Positions 34,976 to 45,129 of a DNA stretch of 64,000 nucleotides are shown here, piece by piece. Under the pieces are notes generated by a model. The model was given only the letters and a program-made list of their open reading frames with translations. It did no database searches and was not told the DNA's origin. The stretch spans positions 1 through 64,000 of the forward strand of contig JAJPJQ010000040.1 of assembly GCA_021324155.1 (NCBI GenBank), read 5' to 3'. Both the position numbers and the translations under genes were made by a program. The stretch's first letter is position 1. Every line of letters begins with the position of its first letter. This DNA is from Pseudomonadota bacterium (lineage in GTDB: Bacteria; Desulfobacterota; Binatia; UBA9968).

Positions 34976-36433
34976 ATGAAAGTGCTCATGATCGCTTCCG
35001 AATGCGTGCCGCTCATCAAGACCGGGGGGCTTGGCGATGTGGTCGGGGCGCTCGCAGGCGCGCTCGCGCGCGGCGGCGTCCAGACAGCGGTTGCGCTGCC
35101 GGCATATGAAAGCGTCCTGGATAAATTTCCTGCTGAACCGACTGGTCTTGATGTCGCGGTCAGCCTGGGCGACCGAAGACGCTCCGCGGCGGTGCTAAAA
35201 GCCGCCGTCGACGGCGGCGTGCCGGCATATCTGATTCGCAACGACGAATATTTCGCGCGATCCGGCCTCTACGGTACAGCGAAGGGAGATTACCCCGACA
35301 ACGCCGAGCGGTTCGCGTTCTTCTCCAAGGCCGCGCTGGAGCTCGCCGCGGCGACGGGGCCGTGGGACGTGCTCCACTGCCACGATTGGCAGTCCGCGCT
35401 GGCGCCGGTCTTGAACCGTCTCGGCGCGGGAAAGCAGAGCGCGAAAACGATTATGACGATTCACAACCTCGCGCACCAGGGGCTATTTCCGTATTCCGAG
35501 TGGCCGCTGCTCGGTCTCGATATCAAATATTTTACGCCCAAGCATTTGGAGTTTTACGGTAAGATCAATTTCCTCAAAGGCGGAATTCTGTTCGCCGACG
35601 CGCTCACGACTGTGAGCCGCAAATATGCCGAGGAGATACTTACGCCGGAATACGGCTGCGGGCTCGAAGGCGTCCTCCGCGAGCGCCAGCGCAACTTGCG
35701 CGGCATCTTGAACGGCGTGGACTATCGCGAATGGAATCCTGAGAGCGACAACTTCATCAAGAACAACTACGGTCCCGGCAATATGGCCGGTAAGGCTGCA
35801 TGCAAGCAGGACCTGCAGCAGCTCTACAATCTGCCGCAGAGACCCTCCACGCCTTTGCTCGGTATCGTCTCCCGTCTGGCGGATCAGAAGGGGATCGATC
35901 TCCTGCTCGATATCGTGGACCAGCTTCTGGCGATGGATTTACAGCTGATCATTCTCGGGGCCGGGGATGAAAAGTACCAGGAGCTGATTGCGGCGCTTCC
36001 CGCCGCGCACCCGAAGAGAATCGGCGTCGAAATCGGCTTCGACAACGCGCTCGCACACAAGATCGAGGCCGCCGCGGATATTTTTTTGATGCCGTCGCGC
36101 TATGAGCCGTGCGGCCTGAATCAGATTTACAGTCTCAAATACGGCACGGTTCCGGTCGTGCGCGCGACCGGCGGCCTCGACGACACAATCGAGGATTTCG
36201 ACCCGCTCTCGGGGAAGGGCAACGGCTTTAAGTTCGCCGAATATTCCGGCGAGGCGTTTTTGTCGGCGATCAAACGCGCGCTGGCCGTCTACGTCAACGA
36301 AAAAGCGTGGAAGCACGTCGTCGCCAACGGCATGGCGGCGGATTTCTCATGGGAGCGCGCCGCGGCCGACTATCTCCAGCTTTATCGTCAGGTAATTGGC
36401 GTCCGTGCGGCGGCGGCGCAGCTCCGCGCATAA
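34976..36433 (+). CDS. glgA: Glycogen synthase (ADP-glucose type)
   Basis: 485 aa, GT5. The start at ATG 34976 gives the canonical MKVLMIASECVPLIKTGGLG; the KTGGL donor motif begins at residue 15. WDVLHCHDWQSALAPVL and VSRLADQKGIDLLLDI follow, then the C-domain PSRYEPCGLNQIYSLKYG with the conserved catalytic Glu. Adds glucose from ADP-glucose to alpha-1,4-glucan. The gene lies 26 nt after galT and ends at a strong hairpin; glgC and malQ sit on the opposite strand downstream. Confidence 0.95.
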   Translation: MKVLMIASECVPLIKTGGLGDVVGALAGALARGGVQTAVALPAYESVLDKFPAEPTGLDVAVSLGDRRRSAAVLKAAVDGGVPAYLIRNDEYFARSGLYGTAKGDYPDNAERFAFFSKAALELAAATGPWDVLHCHDWQSALAPVLNRLGAGKQSAKTIMTIHNLAHQGLFPYSEWPLLGLDIKYFTPKHLEFYGKINFLKGGILFADALTTVSRKYAEEILTPEYGCGLEGVLRERQRNLRGILNGVDYREWNPESDNFIKNNYGPGNMAGKAACKQDLQQLYNLPQRPSTPLLGIVSRLADQKGIDLLLDIVDQLLAMDLQLIILGAGDEKYQELIAALPAAHPKRIGVEIGFDNALAHKIEAAADIFLMPSRYEPCGLNQIYSLKYGTVPVVRATGGLDDTIEDFDPLSGKGNGFKFAEYSGEAFLSAIKRALAVYVNEKAWKHVVANGMAADFSWERAAADYLQLYRQVIGVRAAAAQLRA

Positions 36434-36435
36434 AA

Positions 36436-36472
36436 AAATCCGGCCGCCGGCATAAAGCCGGCGGCCGGATTT
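36436..36472. terminator. Bidirectional rho-independent terminator
   Basis: Near-perfect stem AAATCCGGCCGCCGGC / GCCGGCGGCCGGATTT with a 5-nt loop ATAAA, starting a few bases after the glgA stop. A run of A precedes and T follows, so it can act on glgA and on the convergent secreted-protein gene. Confidence 0.9.
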
Positions 36473-36501
36473 CCAACCGCTCCTTCCCGTCCGTACGAGG
36501 G

Positions 36502-36924
36502 TTAGCTGCCGGGTGTCACGATGACGCTAGTTTCGCCCGATGCCATGCTATCCTGCATGCCCTGCTGGTCCAACTCGATCGCGCGCTGATCCTCCGCAAT
36601 CTGCTCGTTGCTTGCGCCCGACCTCAAATCCTGGTCCAGTTTTTCCTGATCCTGCTGCAGCTGATCGTTCATCGCAGTCTGGTCCGGTTCCGGGATCGGC
36701 GCCGGATTTGAATCGTTCGAGAACTGCGGGTTTTCATCGGAAAACGAGCGGCCGTTATCCGAAGAGAACGTGCCCTGCGACGTGTCGCCGCTCCAGGCGT
36801 AAGACTGCGACGTGTCGCCGCTACTCGAATACCTGCCGCCGTGCGCGAACGCCGCCGGCGCCGCGATCAACGATCCAGCCAGAATGCCTCCCACTGCGAA
36901 AGTTTTATAACCGTATTTTTTCAT
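36502..36924 (-). CDS. Small secreted Gln/Asp-rich protein
   Basis: 140 aa. AGGAGG lies 8 nt before ATG 36924. Signal peptide MKKYGYKTFAVGGILAGSLI ending AAPAAFAHG. The mature part begins with two near-identical units SGDTSQSYAW / SGDTSQGTF, then a Ser/Asn-rich part, then a charged helix (NDQLQQDQEKLDQDLRSG, EDQRAIELDQQ). No Cys or membrane helix. Reminiscent of short periplasmic proteins with DQxxLxxDQ repeats in other bacteria; function unknown. Confidence 0.75.
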   Translation of the reverse strand: MKKYGYKTFAVGGILAGSLIAAPAAFAHGGRYSSSGDTSQSYAWSGDTSQGTFSSDNGRSFSDENPQFSNDSNPAPIPEPDQTAMNDQLQQDQEKLDQDLRSGASNEQIAEDQRAIELDQQGMQDSMASGETSVIVTPGS

Positions 36925-37002
36925 AGAGCGCACCTCCTGTGAATTTTCGACGCTGTTTCGCGCCTACGCCATTCTCATGACGCAACGCATGTGCCAACAG
37001 CG

Positions 37003-37033
37003 CGAAAAAAAATCCCCGAAGCACGGGGTCTTT
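37003..37033 (-). terminator. Terminator downstream of glgC
   Basis: Stem CCCCG (37014-37018) / CGGGG (37024-37028) with a 5-nt loop. Read leftward it is followed by eight T. It lies about 125 nt beyond the glgC stop. Confidence 0.7.
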
Positions 37034-37154
37034 TATGTTCTGCCCCGGCGTTTTGCGACGGCTGTTCAAGACTATCGGGTAGGAACGAAATAGGGGCGAA
37101 ATATTTTCCGTCGGGTGATCGACCCACGGCAATTAAATATGAAGAAGATGGCTC

Positions 37155-38414
37155 CTACGGAATGATCGTCTGGTCCGACGGATTGACCGGCTTCGGCTCG
37201 TCGCGGGGGATAACAGTGATGCCGCTTTTCGTTACAAAATACTTCTCGCGGTCTTTTTCTGCGTTGTAGCCGATCTCCGTGCCGGGCGGGATATAAACGT
37301 TCTTGTCGATGATGACCCGACGCAGCCGGCAGCCACGGCCGATCTCGACCTGGTTCATCAAGATAACGTCTTCGATCTGCGAGTAGCTGTGGATGCGGAC
37401 GTTGCGCCCGAGAACCGAGCTCTTGACCACGGTGCCGGTGATGATCGTCCCTTCCGAGACGATCGAGTTCAGCGCCATGCCGCGCCGGCCGTCCTCGTCG
37501 AAAACGAACTTCGCCGGCGGGTCGCTGTAGCTGACGGTGCGGATTGGCCAGCTCCGATTGTAGAGATTCAGCGACGGGTTGACGTCGCGCAGCTCCATGT
37601 TCGCTTCGAAGAACGCCTCGACGGTTCCGATGTCGCGCCAGTAGCTGACCTCCTCGCCTTTCGCCAGATTGGGAATGCGGTTGGCGCGGAAATCGTAAGC
37701 GTAGATTCTTTTGCCGGCGCGTAGAATCTCCGGGATGACGTCGATGCCGAAGTCGTGATTGCTGGTTGTCTTCGGAGCGTCTTTTTCCAGCGCGTCGACC
37801 AGCAGCGGCGTGTCGAAAATGTAATTGCCCATCGAGATCAGCGCCATATCCGGCTCGCCGGGAATCGGCTTGGGGTTTTTCGGTTTCTCTTCGAAGCCGA
37901 CGACGCGCCAATTATTATCTACTTCCATAACGCCAAACTGCGTCGCGTCCTCGATCTTCATCGGCAGGGCCGCGATCGACACCTCGGCTCGCTGCCGCCA
38001 GTGGGTCTCGGCCATCTGGCGGATGTTCATTTTATAGACATGGTCGGCGCCGAAAACGGCGACGGCTCTCGGGTGCCGCCGCTTGACGAGATGGAGGTTC
38101 TGGTACACCGCGTCCGCGGTGCCGCGGTACCAATCGACTCCGGAGCGCATCTGCGCCGGCACCGGGATGACGAAATAGTCTCGTACGAGGCCGCTCATCT
38201 GCCAGCCTTCCTGCAGATGCTCGACGAGCGACTGCGCCTTGAACTGCGTGAGGACGTAAATGGCGTAGATACCGGAGTTGACGAAATTCGAGAGGACGAA
38301 GTCGACGATGCGGAATTTACCGCCGAAGGGAACCGCCGGCTTGGCCCGATCGCGGGTGAGAGGGAAGAGCCGGTTGCCCCTGCCGCCAGCCATCACCATG
38401 CCGAGAACTTCCAC
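37155..38414 (-). CDS. glgC: Glucose-1-phosphate adenylyltransferase
   Basis: 419 aa. Nucleotidyl loop MVMAGGRGNRLFPLTRDRAK, then KPAVPFGGKFRIVDFVLSN; VFGADHVYKM carries the metal Asp; VVGFEEKPKNPKPIPG and ISMGNYIFD follow; C-terminal left-handed beta-helix with IIDKNVYIPPGTEIGYN. Makes ADP-glucose, substrate for glgA. AGGAGGAA lies before the ATG. Probably co-transcribed with malQ 52 nt upstream on the same strand. Confidence 0.95.
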   Translation of the reverse strand: MEVLGMVMAGGRGNRLFPLTRDRAKPAVPFGGKFRIVDFVLSNFVNSGIYAIYVLTQFKAQSLVEHLQEGWQMSGLVRDYFVIPVPAQMRSGVDWYRGTADAVYQNLHLVKRRHPRAVAVFGADHVYKMNIRQMAETHWRQRAEVSIAALPMKIEDATQFGVMEVDNNWRVVGFEEKPKNPKPIPGEPDMALISMGNYIFDTPLLVDALEKDAPKTTSNHDFGIDVIPEILRAGKRIYAYDFRANRIPNLAKGEEVSYWRDIGTVEAFFEANMELRDVNPSLNLYNRSWPIRTVSYSDPPAKFVFDEDGRRGMALNSIVSEGTIITGTVVKSSVLGRNVRIHSYSQIEDVILMNQVEIGRGCRLRRVIIDKNVYIPPGTEIGYNAEKDREKYFVTKSGITVIPRDEPKPVNPSDQTIIP

Positions 38415-38466
38415 GGTTCCTCCTTACGCGGGAATATCGCGAATATAACGTCGCGACAAGGGTGAG

Positions 38467-39990
38467 TCAATTTAGCTTCCGCTTGCCGGCTTCGGCAATG
38501 CGGCCGTACAAGGCTGTCGTCTCCGCGAGCTTCGCCGCGAGCGCGCCGCCGAGTTGCTCCGGCAAAACGCGCCAGCCCCAGTTCCCGTCCGTCGTCGCAG
38601 GACGATTCATGCGTGCCTCGGACCCGAGACCGAGCAAGTCCTGCATGGGAATAATCGCGGTTTCCGCCGGCGACATGAATGCCAGGCGCATGAATTCCGC
38701 GTGAACATTGTCCGGCGTGACGGCGTGGCCGATATAGCGCGCCAGGCGCTCACGTTCTGCCGCGCTCGCTTCCTCGAGGAACCACCCCCTGGCGGTGTTG
38801 TTGTCGTGCGTGCCAGTATAAACGAGCGAATTCTTCTCGTGATTGTGCAGCGCGTACGGATTATTCGCCATGTCCTCGCCGAAGCCGAAGATCAGGAGCT
38901 TCATGCCGGCGAAGCCGAAGCGCTTCATGACGGCGCGGACGTCGGGCGTGATCAGCCCCAGATCCTCGGCGAATATCGGCACGTCGGGAAACTCGAGCAC
39001 GAGCGCCGCGAAGAAATCGTCGGAAGCGGCCTTGATCCACTTGCCGTTCTTCGCCGTGCGCTCGCCGGCGGGCACCTCCCAATACGCGACGAAGCCGCGG
39101 AAATGATCGAGCCGGATGCCGTCGAAAAAGGCGAGGTTGTGGCGCAGCCGCTTCAGCCACCAGGCGTAGCGCGTATCCTTTAATACGTCCCAACGGTAAA
39201 CGGGATTGCCCCAGAGTTGCCCCGTCTCGCTGAAATAATCCGGCGGCACGCCGGCGACGGCGCTCGGGCGCTTTTCCTTGTCGAGCTTGAACAACTGCGG
39301 GTTTGCCCACACGTCCGCGCTGTCGGCGCTGACGTAGATCGGCATGTCGCCGATAAAGTAAATATTCTTTTTATTGCAATACTCTTTGAGCGCAGTCCAT
39401 TGCTTGTGAAAGACATACTGGAAGTACTGTTGTTTTTTTATCTCCTCGCGGCAGCGTTTCCGCCATTGGGCAACTGCGCTTTTCTCGCGGTCGCGGATTG
39501 CCGCCGGCCAGTCCCACCACGCGCCTGCTTCCAAATTCGCTTTGAGCGCAGCGAAAAGACTGTAGTCGTCCAGCCAATCGGACTGATCGTGGCAGAACTT
39601 TTCAAAGCCGGCCTCGTTCGCGCCGCGCGTTTGAAAGCGCTCGAAGGCCTTATCAAGGAGAGCCATCTTATACGTGAGGACCGCCTTGTAATCCACGCGA
39701 TCGGTGGGAAAACGCGGGTGCTCCCCGATATCTTCTTTACGGATCAAGTCGTCGGCCAGCAGCGACTCCGGGCTGATGAGCAACGGATTGGCGGCAAAAG
39801 CCGAAGGGCTCGCGTAGGGCGAGTTGCCATTGATCTCGCTCGTCGCCGTCAGCGGGAGAATTTGCCAGTAAGTCTGCCGTGCGTCCGCGAGAAAATCCGC
39901 GAAGCGGTAGGCGGCTGGCCCGATGTCGCCGATGCCGAACGGCGAGGGCAAGGAGGTGATGTGCAGCAGAATGCCGCTCGCGCGTTTCAT
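38467..39990 (-). CDS. malQ: 4-alpha-glucanotransferase
   Basis: 507 aa, GH77. Start MKRASGILLHITSLPSPFGI, then TYWQILPLTATSEINGNSPY, the usual donor-site signature. GDMPIYVSADSADVWANP, RLDHFRGFVAYWEVP (catalytic Asp in RLDHFR), FAEDLGLITPDVRA (acid/base Glu) and YTGTHDNNT follow. Transfers maltodextrin segments. With glgC, glgA and galT it forms a local glycogen module on both strands. Confidence 0.96.
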   Translation of the reverse strand: MKRASGILLHITSLPSPFGIGDIGPAAYRFADFLADARQTYWQILPLTATSEINGNSPYASPSAFAANPLLISPESLLADDLIRKEDIGEHPRFPTDRVDYKAVLTYKMALLDKAFERFQTRGANEAGFEKFCHDQSDWLDDYSLFAALKANLEAGAWWDWPAAIRDREKSAVAQWRKRCREEIKKQQYFQYVFHKQWTALKEYCNKKNIYFIGDMPIYVSADSADVWANPQLFKLDKEKRPSAVAGVPPDYFSETGQLWGNPVYRWDVLKDTRYAWWLKRLRHNLAFFDGIRLDHFRGFVAYWEVPAGERTAKNGKWIKAASDDFFAALVLEFPDVPIFAEDLGLITPDVRAVMKRFGFAGMKLLIFGFGEDMANNPYALHNHEKNSLVYTGTHDNNTARGWFLEEASAAERERLARYIGHAVTPDNVHAEFMRLAFMSPAETAIIPMQDLLGLGSEARMNRPATTDGNWGWRVLPEQLGGALAAKLAETTALYGRIAEAGKRKLN

Positions 39991-40106
39991 CGTTGTCGTC
40001 TAGGCATTCGAAGTTACAGGGGGATTGCTATGGCGATTACTATATAGACCCTTTTTTTTCCGCTCTCTAGAGTCTAAGGTTGGCTTACCAAATCCGGAGG
40101 TGCCTT

Positions 40107-40475
40107 ATGGCGTTCAGGATCAACCATATCCATATCAAAACGCGCGATCCGGAAAAGACCGCCGAATGGTTCGTGCAGAACCTTGGCGCGAAAATCGCGG
40201 CCGAAAATCGCAACGGCGAGAGAATCGCCATCCGTCTCGACCTTCACGGCCTCGGCATGAACGTCACCGACTTTCTCGACGAGCAGAAGCTCGCGCAGCA
40301 TTACGGCATGGAGCACCTCGCGATTGACACAGACGACGTCTTCGGCGAGATCGAAAAGCTCAAAGCTGCCGGCGTGCGCATCCTCGAGGAGCGCAATCTT
40401 CCCGACGGCCGCCACGTCTGCTTTTTCGAAGGGCCCGAGGGTGTGCGGCTGGAAGTGATGGAATGGCGCAAGTGA
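40107..40475 (+). CDS. VOC superfamily (glyoxalase-like) protein
   Basis: 122 aa; CCGGAGG precedes ATG 40107, better than the TTG frame start at 40080. One vicinal-oxygen-chelate unit pair: INHIHIKTRDPEKTAEWF at the N-terminus and MEHLAIDTDDVFGEIEKL in the middle, with GVRLEVMEW at the end; His and Glu metal ligands are present. Glyoxalase, dioxygenase or binding function cannot be told apart. Its stop is 4 nt before the metallohydrolase start: an operon. Confidence 0.88.
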   Translation: MAFRINHIHIKTRDPEKTAEWFVQNLGAKIAAENRNGERIAIRLDLHGLGMNVTDFLDEQKLAQHYGMEHLAIDTDDVFGEIEKLKAAGVRILEERNLPDGRHVCFFEGPEGVRLEVMEWRK

Positions 40476-40479
40476 TTGG

Positions 40480-41640
40480 ATGGCGGACCTGCTGATTAAG
40501 AACGGCCGCGTGCTCGATCCGGCCGCCGAGCGCGACGGCAGATTCGATATCCTCATCCGCGACGGCCTCGTCGAGGCGGTCGGGCCGGATTTGTCTTCCG
40601 CCGATGCGAAGATCATAGACGCGAAAAATCTTATTGTCGTGCCGGGACTGATCGACGTCCATCTCCATCTTATGACCGGCCTCGGCGCCTTCGGAGCCGA
40701 CCCCGACGTCTTCGGCGTCGGCTCCGGCGTGACGACGGTCGTCGACGCCGGCAGCACCGGGCATAGTTTATTTCCGATTTTCCGGCGGCACATCGCCGAG
40801 CCCGCGCGCACGCGCGTGCTCGCCTACGTGAATCTATCGACGCTCGGCTCCGTTGCCGGACCCGGCTACAGCACGCTGGAAGACCCGCGCCTTATCGACG
40901 AGGCGAAGATCGAAGCGGCGGTCGAAAAGAATCGCGACATAATCGTGGGCATCAAAGTCATGGCGACGGGCGCCGCGCTGGGCAAAGCCGGCCTCGAGCC
41001 GCTCCGGCGCGCGCGGCGGCTGGGCGATAATCTGCATTTGCCGCTGCTGGTGCACATTGGCGAGAGCTGGAGCAATACGGCCGAGCCGCCGCCGGTCGTC
41101 AATGTTCTATCGTACCTTAAGCCCGGCGACATCGTGACGCATATGTTCACCGTCCACCGCGGCGGCCTGCTCGACCCGAACGGCAAACTCTGGCCGGAAG
41201 TCGGCGATGCGCGCGCCGCCGGAGTGCTTTTCGACGTCGGGCACGGGCTGCACAATCTCAACTTCGACGTCGCGCGGCGCGTGCTCGACCAAGGCCTCAC
41301 ACCCGACGGCGTGTCGACCGACGGCCACCGCGGTAACCGAGCCGGGCCGGTTTTCGATCTGCCGACGACAATGGCCAAGCTCCTGGCCCTGGGATTTTCG
41401 CTGCCGGAAGTCGTCAAGATGGCCACGGCGAATGCCGCGCGGCTTCTCGGCCGCGGCGAGGAGATGGGATCGATCCGCGTCGGCGCGCCGGCGGATATTT
41501 CAATTCTGCGGCATGAAGAGCGCGAATGGCAGGCGCGGGATTCGCAAAGCGGCACGATGCGCGCCACTCAGGCGCTCGTCCCGGCGCTGGCGATCCGCGG
41601 CGAGACGGTTCATGCGCCGCTGCCGCTCGACCGGCCGTAA
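40480..41640 (+). CDS. Amidohydrolase/deacetylase family metallohydrolase
   Basis: 386 aa. Binuclear-metal TIM barrel: PGLIDVHLHLMTG (HxH), GIKVMATGAA (candidate carboxylated Lys), LLVHIGES, VTHMFTVHRGG and GVSTDGHRGN (final Asp). This order matches the Atu3266/EF0837-type group related to dihydroorotases. It may hydrolyse cyclic amides or N-acetylated compounds. Starts 4 nt after the VOC gene; an orphan solute receptor gene follows, so a catabolic pair is possible. Confidence 0.88.
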   Translation: MADLLIKNGRVLDPAAERDGRFDILIRDGLVEAVGPDLSSADAKIIDAKNLIVVPGLIDVHLHLMTGLGAFGADPDVFGVGSGVTTVVDAGSTGHSLFPIFRRHIAEPARTRVLAYVNLSTLGSVAGPGYSTLEDPRLIDEAKIEAAVEKNRDIIVGIKVMATGAALGKAGLEPLRRARRLGDNLHLPLLVHIGESWSNTAEPPPVVNVLSYLKPGDIVTHMFTVHRGGLLDPNGKLWPEVGDARAAGVLFDVGHGLHNLNFDVARRVLDQGLTPDGVSTDGHRGNRAGPVFDLPTTMAKLLALGFSLPEVVKMATANAARLLGRGEEMGSIRVGAPADISILRHEEREWQARDSQSGTMRATQALVPALAIRGETVHAPLPLDRP

Positions 41641-41737
41641 GGCTTTTGAGCTTTGACATCGCCATCGGGTCTTGTTATGGGGCGTTACGTCGAAAGCCCC
41701 GCGGCATGGCTCGTCTAATCCCTAAGGAGGAAAGGCT

Positions 41738-42766
41738 ATGGCGGATCGGCAAGTGAAGTTCCTCTCGATTGTCTCCGTCTTCGTGCTGGTACATCTCGCG
41801 GCTGCCGGCTTTGCCCAGGATTCTTTCTACAAAGGCAAGAACGTGCGCATCATCGTCGGCGCCGCCGCAGGCGGCGGCTACGACACGTATTCGCGCACGA
41901 TCGCGCGCCATATGGGAAAACATGTCCCCGGCAATCCCACCTTCGTCGTCGACAACATGCCCGGCGCCGGCTTCCTGATCTCGGCGAACCACATGTATAA
42001 GGTGGCGAAGCCCGACGGGCTCACCATCGGCCATTTCATCGGCGGGCTGTTCCTGCAGCAGTTTCTCGGCAAGCCGGGCGTCGAATTCGAGTCCGTGAAA
42101 TTCGGCTTCGTCGGCGCGCCGGGGCAGGACAACTATGTGATGGGTATTTCCAAGTCGCTCGGCATTACCAGCGCCGAGCAATGGCTCAGCTCGAAAACCG
42201 TCGTCAAGCTCGGCGGCGTCGGCGCTGGATCGGCGACCGACGACATCCCGAAGCTCCTGAAAGAGGCGCTCGGGCTGCCGATGCAGCTCGTGAGCGGCTA
42301 TTCGGGAACCGCGACGGTCAAGCTCGCCTTCAACGGCGGCGAGGTGCAGGGCGTCTGCAACTCGTGGGAGTCGTTCAAGGCGACCTGGAAGAACGAGCTC
42401 GACTCGGGGAATCTCATCATCGTCATGCAGCATGTGCCTAAGCCCCATCCCGATCTGCCGAAAGTGCCGATCGACATCACGTTCGCCAAGACCGACGAGG
42501 GCAAGAAGCTGATTCGCGCCATCGTCCACACCGTCGGGCCGACCGCGCGGCCGTATGTCGTGCCGCCGGCCACGCCAAAGGACCGCGTCGAGATCCTGCG
42601 CAAGGCGTTCATGGACACGATGAAAGACCCGGAGTTCCTGGCCGATGCGGAAAAAGCCAAGCTGGATATCAACCCGCTCGACGGCGCGTCGCTGGAGAAG
42701 GCGGTGCGCGAAGTGTTCAACGTCGACCCGACGCTGGTGCCGAAGCTGAAGGAGATATTGAAGTAA
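41738..42766 (+). CDS. Tripartite tricarboxylate transporter-type substrate-binding protein (Bug family)
   Basis: 342 aa; AAGGAGG before the ATG. Signal peptide FLSIVSVFVLVHLAAAG with cleavage after GFAQ. The Bug motif FYKGKNVRIIVGAAAGGGYD is at the mature N-terminus, and NMPGAGFLISANHMY next. Periplasmic receptor for carboxylates. No TctA/TctB membrane genes are in the window, so it is an orphan here. Confidence 0.9.
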   Translation: MADRQVKFLSIVSVFVLVHLAAAGFAQDSFYKGKNVRIIVGAAAGGGYDTYSRTIARHMGKHVPGNPTFVVDNMPGAGFLISANHMYKVAKPDGLTIGHFIGGLFLQQFLGKPGVEFESVKFGFVGAPGQDNYVMGISKSLGITSAEQWLSSKTVVKLGGVGAGSATDDIPKLLKEALGLPMQLVSGYSGTATVKLAFNGGEVQGVCNSWESFKATWKNELDSGNLIIVMQHVPKPHPDLPKVPIDITFAKTDEGKKLIRAIVHTVGPTARPYVVPPATPKDRVEILRKAFMDTMKDPEFLADAEKAKLDINPLDGASLEKAVREVFNVDPTLVPKLKEILK

Positions 42767-42840
42767 TCGGTCGGTTCGCAGCGTAACCGCCGGTTTGAAG
42801 CTGCCTATCTTTCGTGCTATAAATTTCGTCTGAGGTTTTT

Positions 42841-43053
42841 ATGAAAGAAGGCATCCACCCAGACTACAAACCGGCGAAGATCATCTGCGCGTGCGGCCAC
42901 GTGGTCGAGACGCGCTCCACGGTCCCGACGATCCACGTCGAGATCTGCTCCGAATGCCACCCGTTCTTTACCGGTAAGCAAAAATTCGTCGATGCGGCCG
43001 GACGGGTAGAGAAGTTCAGACGCAGGTACGGCATCAAGGACAAGAACGCCTAA
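42841..43053 (+). CDS. rpmE: 50S ribosomal protein L31, zinc type
   Basis: 70 aa. [19 protein letters not shown] with Cys 16 and 18, then [18 protein letters not shown] with Cys 36 and 39, the C+ (zinc-binding) form. Length normal. Followed by a terminator and prfA, a common bacterial order. Confidence 0.97.
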   Translation: MKEGIHPDYKPAKIICACGHVVETRSTVPTIHVEICSECHPFFTGKQKFVDAAGRVEKFRRRYGIKDKNA

Positions 43054-43106
43054 ACCCGGCGGAGGTTCGCAGACTGAATGTGATTTACTAGCGAGCTCAG
43101 AAACGG

Positions 43107-43146
43107 AAAGGGCAAAGGGCATAAACAGTCCCTTTGCCCTTTTTTA
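43107..43146 (+). terminator. Rho-independent terminator after rpmE
   Basis: Stem AAAGGGCAAAGGG (43107-43119) / CCCTTTGCCCTTT (43130-43142), followed by T-rich sequence. Separates rpmE from prfA. Confidence 0.85.
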
Positions 43147-43176
43147 TTTGATTCGCCGAAAGTTGAAAGTTATCCC

Positions 43177-44238
<1,062 letters not shown>

Positions 44239-45129
44239 ATGAATCCGTCAGCACAAAGTGAAGCGTCGCCGTCGGTTTCGTCCGAGCTGAGGGATGCGAC
44301 GGTGCGGCTAGCCGCGGCCGGCAGCGCGAGTCCGCGGCTCGACGCCGAGCTGCTCATGGCCGAAGCTCTCGGGGTCGAGCGCGTCAGAGTTTATGTCAAC
44401 GCGAACCATGCGCTCGTCGACGCCGCGCTCGCGCATTTCCGCGCGCTCGTCAAGCGGCGCGCCAGCGGTGAGCCGGTTGCTTATATCATAGGCCACCGCG
44501 AGTTCTGGTCGCTCGACTTCGTTGTCACTCCGGCCGTGCTGACCCCGCGGCCCGAGACCGAGCTGCTGGTGGAAACCGCACTAAAGCTTATGGCCTCGAA
44601 GGCCTCGCGGCGGATTTTAGATTTAGGCACGGGCAGCGGTGCGATCGCCGTCGCGCTAGCGAAGGAAATTGCCGGCGCGGAGATCGTTGCGACGGATATT
44701 TTTCGCGCGGCGCTGGAAATCGCCCGCGCGAACGCGCGGCAGCATGGCGTCGATCACAGGATAGCTTTCTTCGCCGGCGACCTGTTCGCGCCGGTAGCGG
44801 CGATGACCGGCTGTTTCGATTTGATCGTTTCTAACCCGCCGTATATCAGGCGCGCCGACATAGCGGCGCTGCCGCGCGACGTGCGCGATTACGAGCCGCG
44901 CATCGCGCTCGACGGCGGCGCCGACGGCCTCGATTTTTACCGGCGCATCGCAACCGAAGCGCCGGATTATTTGTCCGCTGGCGGATTCGTTGCCGTGGAG
45001 ATCGGCGCGGGCATGGGCGCGGAAGTGGCGCAGCTGTTCGCGGAAGCGGGCTTCGCCGACGTGCGGCTTGAAAAGGACCTGGCGGGCTTGGAGCGCGTGG
45101 TGAGCGCGCGGAGGACCGCGCGTGGATAA
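44239..45129 (+). CDS. prmC: Release factor glutamine methyltransferase
   Basis: 296 aa. SAM motif [18 protein letters not shown]; catalytic NPPY in [15 protein letters not shown] (about residue 199); N-terminal helical domain and [13 protein letters not shown] before the core, as in HemK/PrmC. Methylates RF1/RF2 on the GGQ Gln. Overlaps murA by 8 nt. Confidence 0.95.
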   Translation: MNPSAQSEASPSVSSELRDATVRLAAAGSASPRLDAELLMAEALGVERVRVYVNANHALVDAALAHFRALVKRRASGEPVAYIIGHREFWSLDFVVTPAVLTPRPETELLVETALKLMASKASRRILDLGTGSGAIAVALAKEIAGAEIVATDIFRAALEIARANARQHGVDHRIAFFAGDLFAPVAAMTGCFDLIVSNPPYIRRADIAALPRDVRDYEPRIALDGGADGLDFYRRIATEAPDYLSAGGFVAVEIGAGMGAEVAQLFAEAGFADVRLEKDLAGLERVVSARRTARG